Shown: positions 5,395-13,342 of the stretch, in pieces
How positions within the stretch are numbered: position 1 is the stretch's first letter
Layout of the letters: the number at the start of each line of letters is the position of its first letter
Position numbers and translations under genes: made by a program
Notes under the pieces: model-generated
Seen by the model: only the letters and a program-made list of their open reading frames with translations
Told to the model about the DNA's origin: nothing
The model's database searches: none
NCBI GenBank assembly: GCA_934437985.1
Contig: CAKSBI010000020.1
Coordinates: 1-42,793 of the forward strand
Source: an uncultured Lachnospiraceae bacterium
Lineage (GTDB): Bacteria; Bacillota; Clostridia; Lachnospirales; Lachnospiraceae
Direction: 5' to 3'
DNA: 42,793 bases

Positions 5395-7902
5395 ATGAAG
5401 AGAAGAATATTAGCAGCATTTATGGCAGTAACACTTGCAGCAGGCATATTATCAGCCGCTTCTGTTAAGGAGAATACAGCCAGTGCGGAAGAGACTGAAA
5501 AAGATGCATATATATTAAGTTATACAAGAGAAAATGATGATTCCGTTAAGGGACGGAGTGGTGGACTGAATGGAATGTACCAGTCGGCAACAACTGACAG
5601 CATGCATCTTGCTTACAGTTCAGATGGGATTAATTTTGAGCCGCTTAATAACAATACGGGTGTATTGTTTGCAAAAAACGATGGTGATGCAACTAAGGTG
5701 ATCAGGCAGCCATATATATTCCGTATGAAGGATGGAACATTTGGCGTTATCGCTGTAAGGGCAAATGAAGGGGAAGATGTGCCTGATAAGAAGGGAACGG
5801 TGCTTTTCTTCAAGTCAGAGGATCTGCTTTCATATGAGGAAGTGAAGGTGCTGGAGCTTGGCGGGGATGATTATGTTACAGACCCATCCTGTGAATATGA
5901 TGAAGCATCGGACAGCTACAGTATTAAATGGACCGGTATGGATACAGGAACATCATATGAGAATAAAACAAAAGACTTTGCAGCAGTCGGTGCAGGTGCA
6001 GAATGTAATTATAAGAAAGCAGAGTGCCCGAAGACTGATATTACATATGCTATTGAGAGTAATGTAATAAAGGTCAGTGCTAAGGAAGCAAAAAAGATAT
6101 ACAACAAATTAAGCACAGTTACCAATACAACAATTGATCCGCTTACAGTTAACACGGAAGTTGGAACAAAGGTTGACTTATCAGATATGAAGGTTACTGC
6201 AGAGTATTCAGATGGTTCCAAGGCAGAAAAATGTGTTACATGGAATGAAGATGACATTAAAAAGGTAGACTTCTCAAAGGTGGGAAGCTATACGGTCAGA
6301 GGAGATATACGACAGTTGTCTGATAAAATATCAGATACAGGTAATTATCCGTTTATTCCGGGAAGGGCTGATCCTAATGCGGTACTATATAATGGCAGGT
6401 ATTATTTTATAGCAACAAACGAATCAGGTAATGTTAATCTGTATATAAGGGAATCAGACACAGTTGCAGGGCTGAATGATTCAAAGGAATACCTTGTATA
6501 TGATGAAGCAAAAGGAGCTGAAGGAAATATCGTATCCAAGTCCAATCACTGGGCACCGGAATTACATATAGTAAATAATGAATTGTATATGTTCTTTTCA
6601 AGTAACATTGGTGATGGATGGGATGTTCAAAGCTGTATAATGAAGCTTAAGACAGGCGGTGACCCAAAGAATTATGATGACTGGGAAGCACCTGCAAGAT
6701 TTCTTGACAAAAATGGTAAAGTGCTTAATACTTATTATGGTGGAATAACACTTGACATGACCCATTTCTCATACAACGACAGACATTATGTTGTATGGGC
6801 ACAGAGGAATTTTGGCAAGAATGCAGGAACATCTGACCTCTGGATCGGGGAGGTAACACCGGACAATCCGGGACAGTTAATAAGTGATCAGGTTAAGATC
6901 GTTAAGTGCGAATACAGCTGGGAAAGAAACCATCAGAATGTAACAGAGGGTCCGAATGTCATTATCAGGGATGATAAGCTTTATCTTACTTATTCCGGAG
7001 GTGCAACAGATGAGACATATTGTGTTGGAATGACACAGATCCAGCTTGGCAGTGATGTTAATTTCCTTAATGCTGATTCATGGAAGAAGACGAACTATCC
7101 TTTACTTACAGGTCTGTCATCACATGGAGATAAGGCGTATCATGGCCCGGGACATAATTCATATGTAGTAGATGAAGATGGTTATATGATAAACGTATTT
7201 CATGCAAGACCGGGAGATGGAAGTCAGTTTGCCCGTGATGCATTTCTTAGGATAGTACATTTTGGGGCAGATGGTGAACCTGTTCTTGATATGGAAGATG
7301 AACAGGAGATATTGCCGGAAAATAAAGCTGTTACAATGACGGTTAACGTTAATAAAAAGAATGAAAGTAATAACGGAACGACGAATGGTTCTTCCGGCGG
7401 CAGCCAGGGTAATAATACTGTTCAGGCAACTGCAGCACCATCCGGTAACAGTGGGACAAATAGTAATACTAACACCGATGCAGATAAGGGTTCTGCAGTT
7501 ACCAGATTCGTTGTAGGAAAGATGACTTATAAAGTAACCTCAGGTGCAGCCGGAAGTAAAACAGTGGAGCTTGTTAAGAATAATAATAAAAAGGCTTCAA
7601 AGGCAGTTATCCCTAAAACTGTAAAATACAAAGGCGTAAGCTACAAGGTAACCTCTGTTTCATCAAAAGCATTCTATAAGAATGTGAAGCTAAAGAAGCT
7701 TATTATAGGTAAGAATGTAACAGTAATAAAGGATAAAGCATTCTTTGGATGTAAAAACCTTAAGAGTATAACAATCAATGCAGTCAATTTAAAGAAGGCT
7801 GGCAGGAATGCGTTTAAGGGAATAAGTAAAAAGGCAGTTATTAAGGTTCCTGAGAAGAAGAAAAAGTCATATTCAAAGATTTTGAAGAAAGCTGTTTCTT
7901 AA
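5395..7902 (+). CDS. Secreted GH43-family glycosidase (arabinofuranosidase/arabinanase type) with Big_4 and LRR_5 domains
   Basis: An 835-residue exported enzyme likely acting on arabinose- or xylose-containing plant polysaccharide. Signal peptide about 1-32. Residues 40-235 form a partial five-blade-propeller-like module (LAYSSDGINFEPL; DPSCEYDEASDSY). About 241-303 is a Big_4-like Ig module (VNTEVGTKVDLSDMKVTAEYSDG). The GH43 catalytic domain follows: GRADPNAV (catalytic-base Asp about 326), HWAPELH (E389) and TEGPN (acid Glu518), ending near 645. A Gly/Ser/Asn linker (655-700) then leads to an LRR_5/BspA-like unit with a very Lys-rich C-terminus (about 702-835), perhaps holding the protein at the anionic wall. 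The start follows AGGGGAGG closely. The AraC gene opposite suggests inducible expression. GH43 subfamily, and so exact substrate, cannot be set by eye. Confidence 0.88.
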   Translation: MKRRILAAFMAVTLAAGILSAASVKENTASAEETEKDAYILSYTRENDDSVKGRSGGLNGMYQSATTDSMHLAYSSDGINFEPLNNNTGVLFAKNDGDATKVIRQPYIFRMKDGTFGVIAVRANEGEDVPDKKGTVLFFKSEDLLSYEEVKVLELGGDDYVTDPSCEYDEASDSYSIKWTGMDTGTSYENKTKDFAAVGAGAECNYKKAECPKTDITYAIESNVIKVSAKEAKKIYNKLSTVTNTTIDPLTVNTEVGTKVDLSDMKVTAEYSDGSKAEKCVTWNEDDIKKVDFSKVGSYTVRGDIRQLSDKISDTGNYPFIPGRADPNAVLYNGRYYFIATNESGNVNLYIRESDTVAGLNDSKEYLVYDEAKGAEGNIVSKSNHWAPELHIVNNELYMFFSSNIGDGWDVQSCIMKLKTGGDPKNYDDWEAPARFLDKNGKVLNTYYGGITLDMTHFSYNDRHYVVWAQRNFGKNAGTSDLWIGEVTPDNPGQLISDQVKIVKCEYSWERNHQNVTEGPNVIIRDDKLYLTYSGGATDETYCVGMTQIQLGSDVNFLNADSWKKTNYPLLTGLSSHGDKAYHGPGHNSYVVDEDGYMINVFHARPGDGSQFARDAFLRIVHFGADGEPVLDMEDEQEILPENKAVTMTVNVNKKNESNNGTTNGSSGGSQGNNTVQATAAPSGNSGTNSNTNTDADKGSAVTRFVVGKMTYKVTSGAAGSKTVELVKNNNKKASKAVIPKTVKYKGVSYKVTSVSSKAFYKNVKLKKLIIGKNVTVIKDKAFFGCKNLKSITINAVNLKKAGRNAFKGISKKAVIKVPEKKKKSYSKILKKAVS

Positions 7903-7917
7903 TAACTTCATATATAC

Positions 7918-7951
7918 CACCCGGCTGGCTGGACGATATTCATGCCGGGTG
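7918..7951 (+). terminator. Strong hairpin without U-tract after the GH43 gene
   Basis: CACCCGGC (7918-7925) pairs perfectly with GCCGGGTG (7944-7951) around an 18-base loop. No T-run follows, so it is more likely an mRNA-stabilising 3' hairpin or processing barrier between GH43 and the small downstream gene than a classical terminator. Confidence 0.45.
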
Positions 7952-8000
7952 ATATGGTCAGGTCAGGTTCGGTCCGGTGCATGCGGCAGGAGGGTTAGAT

Positions 8001-8276
8001 ATGCCATCAGATAAGAGTACTGAATTATATAAAGTATTGCTGTCGAGAGGCTTTGAGCAGTCTTTGTGTTATGAGATAGCTTACAGACAGATGAATACTG
8101 ATTATACGGCAACAAGAATGCTCGGCTATCTGTACAGAATGAGTGGGCTTACAGAGGAGATGCTTGTGGATGAGATGCTTGCAATCCTTGATGACCGGAG
8201 CAGATATATTAAGAAGCATGAAATGGAGCATGCACAGCAGGCCATCAACAGGATATATGATGAGGGAATGCCGTAA
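8001..8276 (+). CDS. Small uncharacterised helical protein (91 aa)
   Basis: Not recognised. ATG 8001 follows GGCAGGAGGG with a 6-base gap; an upstream in-frame ATG at 7977 lacks a ribosome binding site. The 91 residues have no signal peptide or membrane segment and look fully alpha-helical, with an acidic second half (EEMLVDEMLAILDDRSRY) and a His/Glu/Gln-rich tail (KKHEMEHAQQAINRIYDEG). Such short cytoplasmic proteins of unknown role are common in Lachnospiraceae. It lies between two secreted-protein genes and is followed by a terminator, so it probably ends the GH43 transcript. Start and reality as a gene are well supported; function is not. Confidence 0.7.
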   Translation: MPSDKSTELYKVLLSRGFEQSLCYEIAYRQMNTDYTATRMLGYLYRMSGLTEEMLVDEMLAILDDRSRYIKKHEMEHAQQAINRIYDEGMP

Positions 8277-8310
8277 TTTAATTAATTCATAATATGTCAA
8301 GTAGATTTAT

Positions 8311-8343
8311 GGCTATAATCATTGATTGGTTATAGTCTTTTTT
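8311..8343 (+). terminator. Intrinsic terminator after the small helical protein gene
   Basis: GGCTATAA (8311-8318) pairs with TTATAGTC (8330-8337, one G-U) and six T follow (8338-8343). It ends the transcript of the upstream gene or genes. Confidence 0.75.
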
Positions 8344-8351
8344 GTTATAAT
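8322..8351 (+). promoter_or_regulatory. Promoter of the Fn3-GH95 operon, embedded in the terminator
   Basis: TTGATT at 8322-8327, an 18-bp spacer and TATAAT at 8346-8351. The -35 lies in the loop and right arm of the preceding terminator and the -10 just after its T-run. A ribosome binding site and ATG follow within 40 bp. Confidence 0.5.
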
Positions 8352-8388
8352 AATATGTGAGTATATATTAATAAAAGGAGGCAATTAT

Positions 8389-9330
8389 ATGTTGAGGGGA
8401 GTTTTAGCTAAAGTTGGAACATTTTTTGCGTGTGTATGCATGGTGTTTATTACTGCCAATGCGGCATCGGCTGCGGGCGTCCAGGTTACGACGGCAAAGG
8501 GTGATCCAACAGTCAATGTTTCACTCAGTGAGGCTTCGTGGTATGGAAATGATATGTCGGTAACATGTTACGCACCGGGTTATAATAGTGCCGCAGGCCT
8601 TGCTGCTAATTCAAAGTATCTTGTATACCTTGATCAGGTAAAGGCTGCTGCAGGTTTTACTTTTACAATTAATACTGCGCCTGCTGCAGGTGAGTATAAG
8701 CTTGTGCTTGGCTGTAAAGGAAGTAAACTGGAGACAGTCTTTAAGTTTGGTGAGAATGCTTCAGCGCCTGCGGCCAATACACCTTCTGTTATAGCATCAT
8801 CAGTACCGGCAGGTATAAAGGCTGTGCAGTCAGCAGCAACGGCTGTTAAGGTAAGCTGGGGTGCTGTAGGTGGTGCCGGAAGCTATGATGTATACCGTTC
8901 TGTATCTGCAGGAAAAGGATATACAAAGATTGGTTCAACAAAGACGGCATCATTTACTGATAAGAAGGTTAAGGCCGGTAAAACTTATTACTATAAGGTG
9001 GCAATAGCCGGAAGTAATAATATGAGTGCTGCGGCAAAGGTTTCTGTCTTAAAGGCACCTAAGGTTTTAGTTAAGGCTGGTAAGAAAAAGATTACCGTAT
9101 CATGGAAGAAGGTAAGTAATGCCAAAGGATATAAAGTATATATATCTGCCAAGAGCAAAAAAGGATATAAGCTGAAAGCTGCCGTAAAAGGTAAGGCAAA
9201 GACAAAATGTGTTATCAAAAAGCTTAAGAGCAGGAAAAAGTATTATGTAAAGGTTGCTGCTTATAGAGGTTCGGGTAAGAAGATTGTAGTTGGAAAGCAG
9301 TCATCTGCCGTGAAGGTAAAAGTAAAATAA
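8389..9330 (+). CDS. Secreted protein with two fibronectin type III repeats
   Basis: 313 residues: signal peptide about 1-28 (ending ANAASAAG); an unassigned beta-rich domain (30-125) with YNSAAGLAANSKYLVYLDQV; then two Fn3 modules at about 139-221 and 222-313, each with the W-x-x-V..YxVYxS..KGYxK and KxYYYKV pattern. The second is extremely Lys-rich (theoretical pI very high). No catalytic signature is visible. It is likely an extracellular wall- or polysaccharide-associated scaffold or binding protein. ATG 8389 follows AAAGGAGG; the longer frame from 8326 overlaps the promoter and is rejected. The GH95 gene starts 17 bp downstream, so the two are co-transcribed and may work on the same glycan. 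Confidence 0.82.
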   Translation: MLRGVLAKVGTFFACVCMVFITANAASAAGVQVTTAKGDPTVNVSLSEASWYGNDMSVTCYAPGYNSAAGLAANSKYLVYLDQVKAAAGFTFTINTAPAAGEYKLVLGCKGSKLETVFKFGENASAPAANTPSVIASSVPAGIKAVQSAATAVKVSWGAVGGAGSYDVYRSVSAGKGYTKIGSTKTASFTDKKVKAGKTYYYKVAIAGSNNMSAAAKVSVLKAPKVLVKAGKKKITVSWKKVSNAKGYKVYISAKSKKGYKLKAAVKGKAKTKCVIKKLKSRKKYYVKVAAYRGSGKKIVVGKQSSAVKVKVK

Positions 9331-9347
9331 TATAGGGGGTATACAAA

Positions 9348-12300
9348 ATGAGATTAGTAAAGAAAACTCTTGCATTATTTCTTGCTGCAGGTCTGTCGGT
9401 GTCTTCTTTATCGGTATGTGGTATAACCTCATATGCCGGTGAAAAAGCAGAGAATGATACATTTAAGGTGAGCAGTACAGATAGTTGGAAGTATGGAATA
9501 GGAGAAGCAATGGGATTTAATGAGAATACATACAAGTCTATAGAAAAGGCAGCCACTAATGATAACTGGCGTGATGGCTCAGTATCAGCTAATGGTGAGA
9601 TAGCGTTTATTGAAAGCTGTGACCCTGACGAGGACGTATTTATCTTTAATAATACTAAGATAGTGCAGGATGGAACAGATATATACGAGACTCCTGTTAT
9701 AAGCAATGTTCTTGATGCGCAGAGAAAGGGTGCTATTGAGAGAAACAGTTTTCCTTGGATAGATGCTGTTAATTCATATGCTTCAAGCAAGTATGGAACA
9801 GGCTGGGGAACTACATGGCCAAGATCATATCAGCCGGCTGCCCAATATAGAATTAAGAATAACAGCTATACAAAGGAGAATTCTGATAATTATAACAGAT
9901 ACACTAATTATGAGACCGGTGAGGTCGGAGTACAGTGGAAGGATGCTTCCGGTAATGAATGGAACAGAAGAACATTTGCTTCAAGAAGCGACGATATTAT
10001 TGTTACATATATTGAGGCACCGGAGGGTGAAGATCTTGATATTACGATAAGTATGGATCATCTTGTTGAAATGCGTAATCAGGGAACCACCTATAAAAGA
10101 CCTGATACTGATTATGTTGTGACAAAGGATGATAAGGGATATGGATTCGGTATGGTTGCAAAGTATCCTATCCAGAACCGTAAAGGAAGCAAGAATGTTA
10201 CAGAGACTATGTTTGCAAGAGGCGGCTGGGGAAGTGCAACGAGAATAATTACTGATGGTAATGTAGATTATGCAGCAGACACCAGGAATATAACAGTGCC
10301 TTCAAGCTTTGGTGGAGGAAGACTTGAGAACGTAAATGACCCGAAACTTACAATTAATGGAACCAGGTCTGTAATGCTTGTTACAAAGGTTGACAGAATT
10401 GACAGTGATTGTAACAATGTTAATGATGTTAAGGAAAAGCTTTATGATAAGCTTATCAGTGACATTGACGGTGTAGTGACCAAATATAATACAGCGTCAA
10501 CAGAGGAAGGATATCAGGCTCTTCTTAAGCCGCATGTTGATATCCATGGTGGAATGTTTAATAATGTAAAAATTGATCTGTGCTCCACGGATGAGGAAAA
10601 AGAGGCAAGATCATATACTAATTCAGAGCTTATTGCAGCCCAGAATGATAATAAGGATTCAATTAATAAGGCGTTCCTTGAGAGGATATACAATAACGGA
10701 CGGTTTGGCCTGATATGTGCCAGCGGATATGGTTCGACAAGACTTGGCGGTATATGGAATGGCACATTCAATCCTGACTGGAGTGGTGACTATACACTTG
10801 ATGCCAACACTAATCTCCAGATATCAGGTATGAACACCGGTAATATGCAGGGCGCAGGAGACGGATACATTAACTTTATTGTAAGAATGGTAGAAGACTG
10901 GGTAGATGATGCAGCGAACATATATGGAATGACAGATGCAATCAAGGCCCCGCCTCGTGTTGATGGAACAGGAGAGGCTGGAAGTTATCATTTCCTTGAT
11001 GGTTATCCACATATATATGTTAATGGTATAACAGACTGGCTCATTATTCCTATATTTGAGTATTGGCAGTGTTATGGTAACAGACAGATTCCGTTAGGAA
11101 AAGATATAGACCTTGACCGTAACAGAGAAGTTCTTGACTGGTCTGATGAAGATATTGCAAGAATTGAGTCGACTAAGAGCATGGATCTTGAGCAGGATAT
11201 TCTCTATCCGATGCTCAGGAAGACAATGAATTTCTGGCTTCAGTATGTTGATGAAAGATATTATACTGATGGCAGTGGTGTTGAGCATGCTGATGACGGA
11301 ACGACGATGAGTGATGCAATTGTAGCAGGTGATAATGATTGTAAGTATATTTTTACACCCGGATATTCACCGGAGAATGCACCTAAGGCAGATGGTGAGA
11401 ATTCAAGAGGTTCGCTTGCATATAACACAACAATGGATATTGCTGCATCAAGAAGTACAATTTCTATGGCAAGACAGGTAATAGAGGCTGTTAATCCGGA
11501 TGATAAGGCCCGGCAGTTAGCATCATGGGCTGAATTTGAAGCAAGGATCCCGGATTATATGTATGCAGATTCCGGAGAACTTAAGGAGTGGGCTTCAGAC
11601 AAGCTTGAAGATTCACACCACCACAGACATGTAAGCCACGCTTATGTAGCATGGCCATCATATGATACACAGAGTAATGAAGCATTAAGGATTGGTGTTA
11701 TCAAGGCTATGGACGCACGTTCAGAAGCATTTGGGGGACAGGAGGCTTCAGAGTCCCATGGACCAACACATAAAGCGCTTGTGGAAGCAAGACTTAAGAA
11801 TGTTGAAGGATTTGAAAATGTATTACTGTACCTGTTAACCAACAATTATCAGTACACATCAATGATGACGTCCCATAATAATAACCATAGTTCTACGTAT
11901 TGTACTGATTCAGCATTTGGTATCATGGGAGCAGTTAATGAGTCACTGCTTTATTCTAATACAGGTGTTGTTGAGATACTTCCTACACTTCTCTCTGATG
12001 CAGATAAGGGAAGCATAACAGGACTCAGGGCAAGATGTAATACACAGTGTGATATAGAATGGGATACTAATGTATGGAAAGCATCTGTTACACTTAAGTC
12101 TGATACAGATGACAATAAGATTAAGCTCAGATGCGGACTTGCATGGAGTAATGCTGTTATTAACGGAGTTCGCCAGAATGTTACAATAGATGATGATGGT
12201 ATGCCATATGTTGCCCTTAATCTTAAGAAGGGGGAAGCAGTTAAGGTTGATTTTACGCTTGATGAAGACACATCAGTCCTTTCTGCTGTTACTGACACAG

Positions 12301-12827
12301 ATATAACCAGGCCTGTAGCAGTTGGAGCAAAGGTTGATGTTACAGCCAGATATGTATTCAAGAGGGTTGACGCAGATGATGTAACATGGCATGTGGAAAA
12401 TGTTGCAGACGGAAGTGTTATTGCAGGTGCTTCAGTAGCAGATGGCGGCATTACAACAACTGCTGATATGGCAGGAAAGACAATCCGTGTATATGCAGCT
12501 AATGGAAAGGGACTTCGTTCTAATGCTGTAGTATTCTATGTTGCAGGCGGAACAGCCATGTCCTGTGAATATAATATGGTTGGGGATGCACTGGGTGTGT
12601 ATATTGCAAATGATGCAGCGGCAAAGAATGTTGAAGTTATATGGGCAGCATATGATAATTCCGGTAAGCTGGTTAATATGACTGTTGAAGAGCTTGCGCT
12701 TGGAGCTAATGAGTACAAGACAATAACAATGCAGGCCGGATGGGGCGTAGGTGCTTACCGGTCTTATGCTTATGTATGGGATAAGACAACACAGAGTCCG
12801 TATGCAGGTAAGGTTAAGATAAAATAA
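9348..12827 (+). CDS. Secreted GH95-family glycosidase (alpha-L-fucosidase / alpha-L-galactosidase type) with C-terminal Ig-like region
   Basis: 1159 residues, exported (signal peptide about 1-30, ending SYAGEKA). The N-terminal GH95 beta-domain features RYTNYETGEVGVQW and RRTFASRSDDIIVTY. The (alpha/alpha)6 domain carries GGIWNGTFNPDWSGDYTLDANTNLQ with the conserved N-x-N pair (N487, N489), PGYSPEN with candidate acid Glu676, and HHHRHVSH (757-764), matching the family HRHLSH. The segment where characterised GH95 enzymes read G-W-S reads SHGPTHKALVEARL here, so specificity may differ. The last about 200 residues are Ig-like repeats ending VKIK. GH95 enzymes remove L-fucose or L-galactose from plant xyloglucan, pectin or mucin glycans. 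Clear GGGGGT ribosome binding site; same operon as the Fn3 protein. Confidence 0.82.
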   Translation: MRLVKKTLALFLAAGLSVSSLSVCGITSYAGEKAENDTFKVSSTDSWKYGIGEAMGFNENTYKSIEKAATNDNWRDGSVSANGEIAFIESCDPDEDVFIFNNTKIVQDGTDIYETPVISNVLDAQRKGAIERNSFPWIDAVNSYASSKYGTGWGTTWPRSYQPAAQYRIKNNSYTKENSDNYNRYTNYETGEVGVQWKDASGNEWNRRTFASRSDDIIVTYIEAPEGEDLDITISMDHLVEMRNQGTTYKRPDTDYVVTKDDKGYGFGMVAKYPIQNRKGSKNVTETMFARGGWGSATRIITDGNVDYAADTRNITVPSSFGGGRLENVNDPKLTINGTRSVMLVTKVDRIDSDCNNVNDVKEKLYDKLISDIDGVVTKYNTASTEEGYQALLKPHVDIHGGMFNNVKIDLCSTDEEKEARSYTNSELIAAQNDNKDSINKAFLERIYNNGRFGLICASGYGSTRLGGIWNGTFNPDWSGDYTLDANTNLQISGMNTGNMQGAGDGYINFIVRMVEDWVDDAANIYGMTDAIKAPPRVDGTGEAGSYHFLDGYPHIYVNGITDWLIIPIFEYWQCYGNRQIPLGKDIDLDRNREVLDWSDEDIARIESTKSMDLEQDILYPMLRKTMNFWLQYVDERYYTDGSGVEHADDGTTMSDAIVAGDNDCKYIFTPGYSPENAPKADGENSRGSLAYNTTMDIAASRSTISMARQVIEAVNPDDKARQLASWAEFEARIPDYMYADSGELKEWASDKLEDSHHHRHVSHAYVAWPSYDTQSNEALRIGVIKAMDARSEAFGGQEASESHGPTHKALVEARLKNVEGFENVLLYLLTNNYQYTSMMTSHNNNHSSTYCTDSAFGIMGAVNESLLYSNTGVVEILPTLLSDADKGSITGLRARCNTQCDIEWDTNVWKASVTLKSDTDDNKIKLRCGLAWSNAVINGVRQNVTIDDDGMPYVALNLKKGEAVKVDFTLDEDTSVLSAVTDTDITRPVAVGAKVDVTARYVFKRVDADDVTWHVENVADGSVIAGASVADGGITTTADMAGKTIRVYAANGKGLRSNAVVFYVAGGTAMSCEYNMVGDALGVYIANDAAAKNVEVIWAAYDNSGKLVNMTVEELALGANEYKTITMQAGWGVGAYRSYAYVWDKTTQSPYAGKVKIK

Positions 12828-12900
12828 AACAGATAATAATATAGCGGTACACAGGTTCGTACAGAACACACACCGGCAGCAACTGCGGTGTCAGTATATC

Positions 12901-12949
12901 AGACAGCTACAGACAAATAGGATGATATTTGCTGCAGCTGTCTTTTTTT
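12901..12949 (+). terminator. Intrinsic terminator of the Fn3-GH95 operon
   Basis: Outer arms GACAGCT and AGCTGTC, inner arms CAAAT and ATTTG, followed by seven T. It separates the glycan block from the second metal operon. A weaker hairpin (ACACCG with CGGTGT) precedes it at about 12870-12895. Confidence 0.85.
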
Positions 12950-12986
12950 AGATAGTAGGTAATATATTTTTTAATATAATTTACTA

Positions 12987-13014
12987 TTGACACAGGTTTT
13001 AATAGTGATATAAT
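12987..13014 (+). promoter_or_regulatory. Promoter of the HMA-P1B ATPase-ArsR operon
   Basis: TTGACA at 12987-12992, a 16-bp spacer and TATAAT at 13009-13014 match the consensus fully. The start site would fall at about 13021, inside the adjacent operator. Confidence 0.85.
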
Positions 13015-13017
13015 GAA

Positions 13018-13039
13018 CATATGAACAGATAATCATATG
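13018..13039 (+). promoter_or_regulatory. SmtB/ArsR-type operator
   Basis: CATATGA and TCATATG form perfect 7-bp inverted arms separated by 8 bp. The core reads ATATGAACA-GA-TAATCATAT, close to the 12-2-12 box bound by SmtB/CadC/CzrA repressors. It lies immediately downstream of the -10 across the expected start site. The repressor is presumably the ArsR protein encoded third in the operon. Confidence 0.65.
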
Positions 13040-13107
13040 TATAACATTTACATATCGTTACATAATATCTGTGTCATAAGATTATATTGAAAGAGAGGAT
13101 AAGAGTT

Positions 13108-13326
13108 ATGAAGAAAAGTTATAAGATTGAGGTAGATTGTGCTAATTGTGCTAATAAGATGGAGGAGGCAGCTAACAAGACCGAGGGTGTTAAGAATGCT
13201 GTAGTTAATTTTATGACACTTAAGATGAATGTGGAATTTGAGGAAGGCGCAGACGCTAGGGCTGTTATGAAAAATGTGCTTGCAGAATGCAAAAAGGTTG
13301 AAGATGACTGCGAGATTTATATTTAG
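13108..13326 (+). CDS. Stand-alone HMA-domain metal-binding protein (72 aa)
   Basis: A free heavy-metal-associated domain with the binding motif DCANCA (C-x-x-C), conserved HMA helix EEAANKTEGVKNAVVNF, and an acidic C-terminal stretch KKVEDDCEIYI. D-C-x-x-C motifs are typical of Zn/Cd-type HMAs, in contrast to M-x-C-x-x-C copper domains. The ATPase 16 bp downstream lacks its own N-terminal HMA, so this protein looks like its detached metal-donor domain. ATG 13108 follows GAGAGGA; the longer frame begins at a TTG (13087) without a ribosome binding site. Confidence 0.85.
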   Translation: MKKSYKIEVDCANCANKMEEAANKTEGVKNAVVNFMTLKMNVEFEEGADARAVMKNVLAECKKVEDDCEIYI

Positions 13327-13342
13327 GGAAAGAAGGTAGGCT

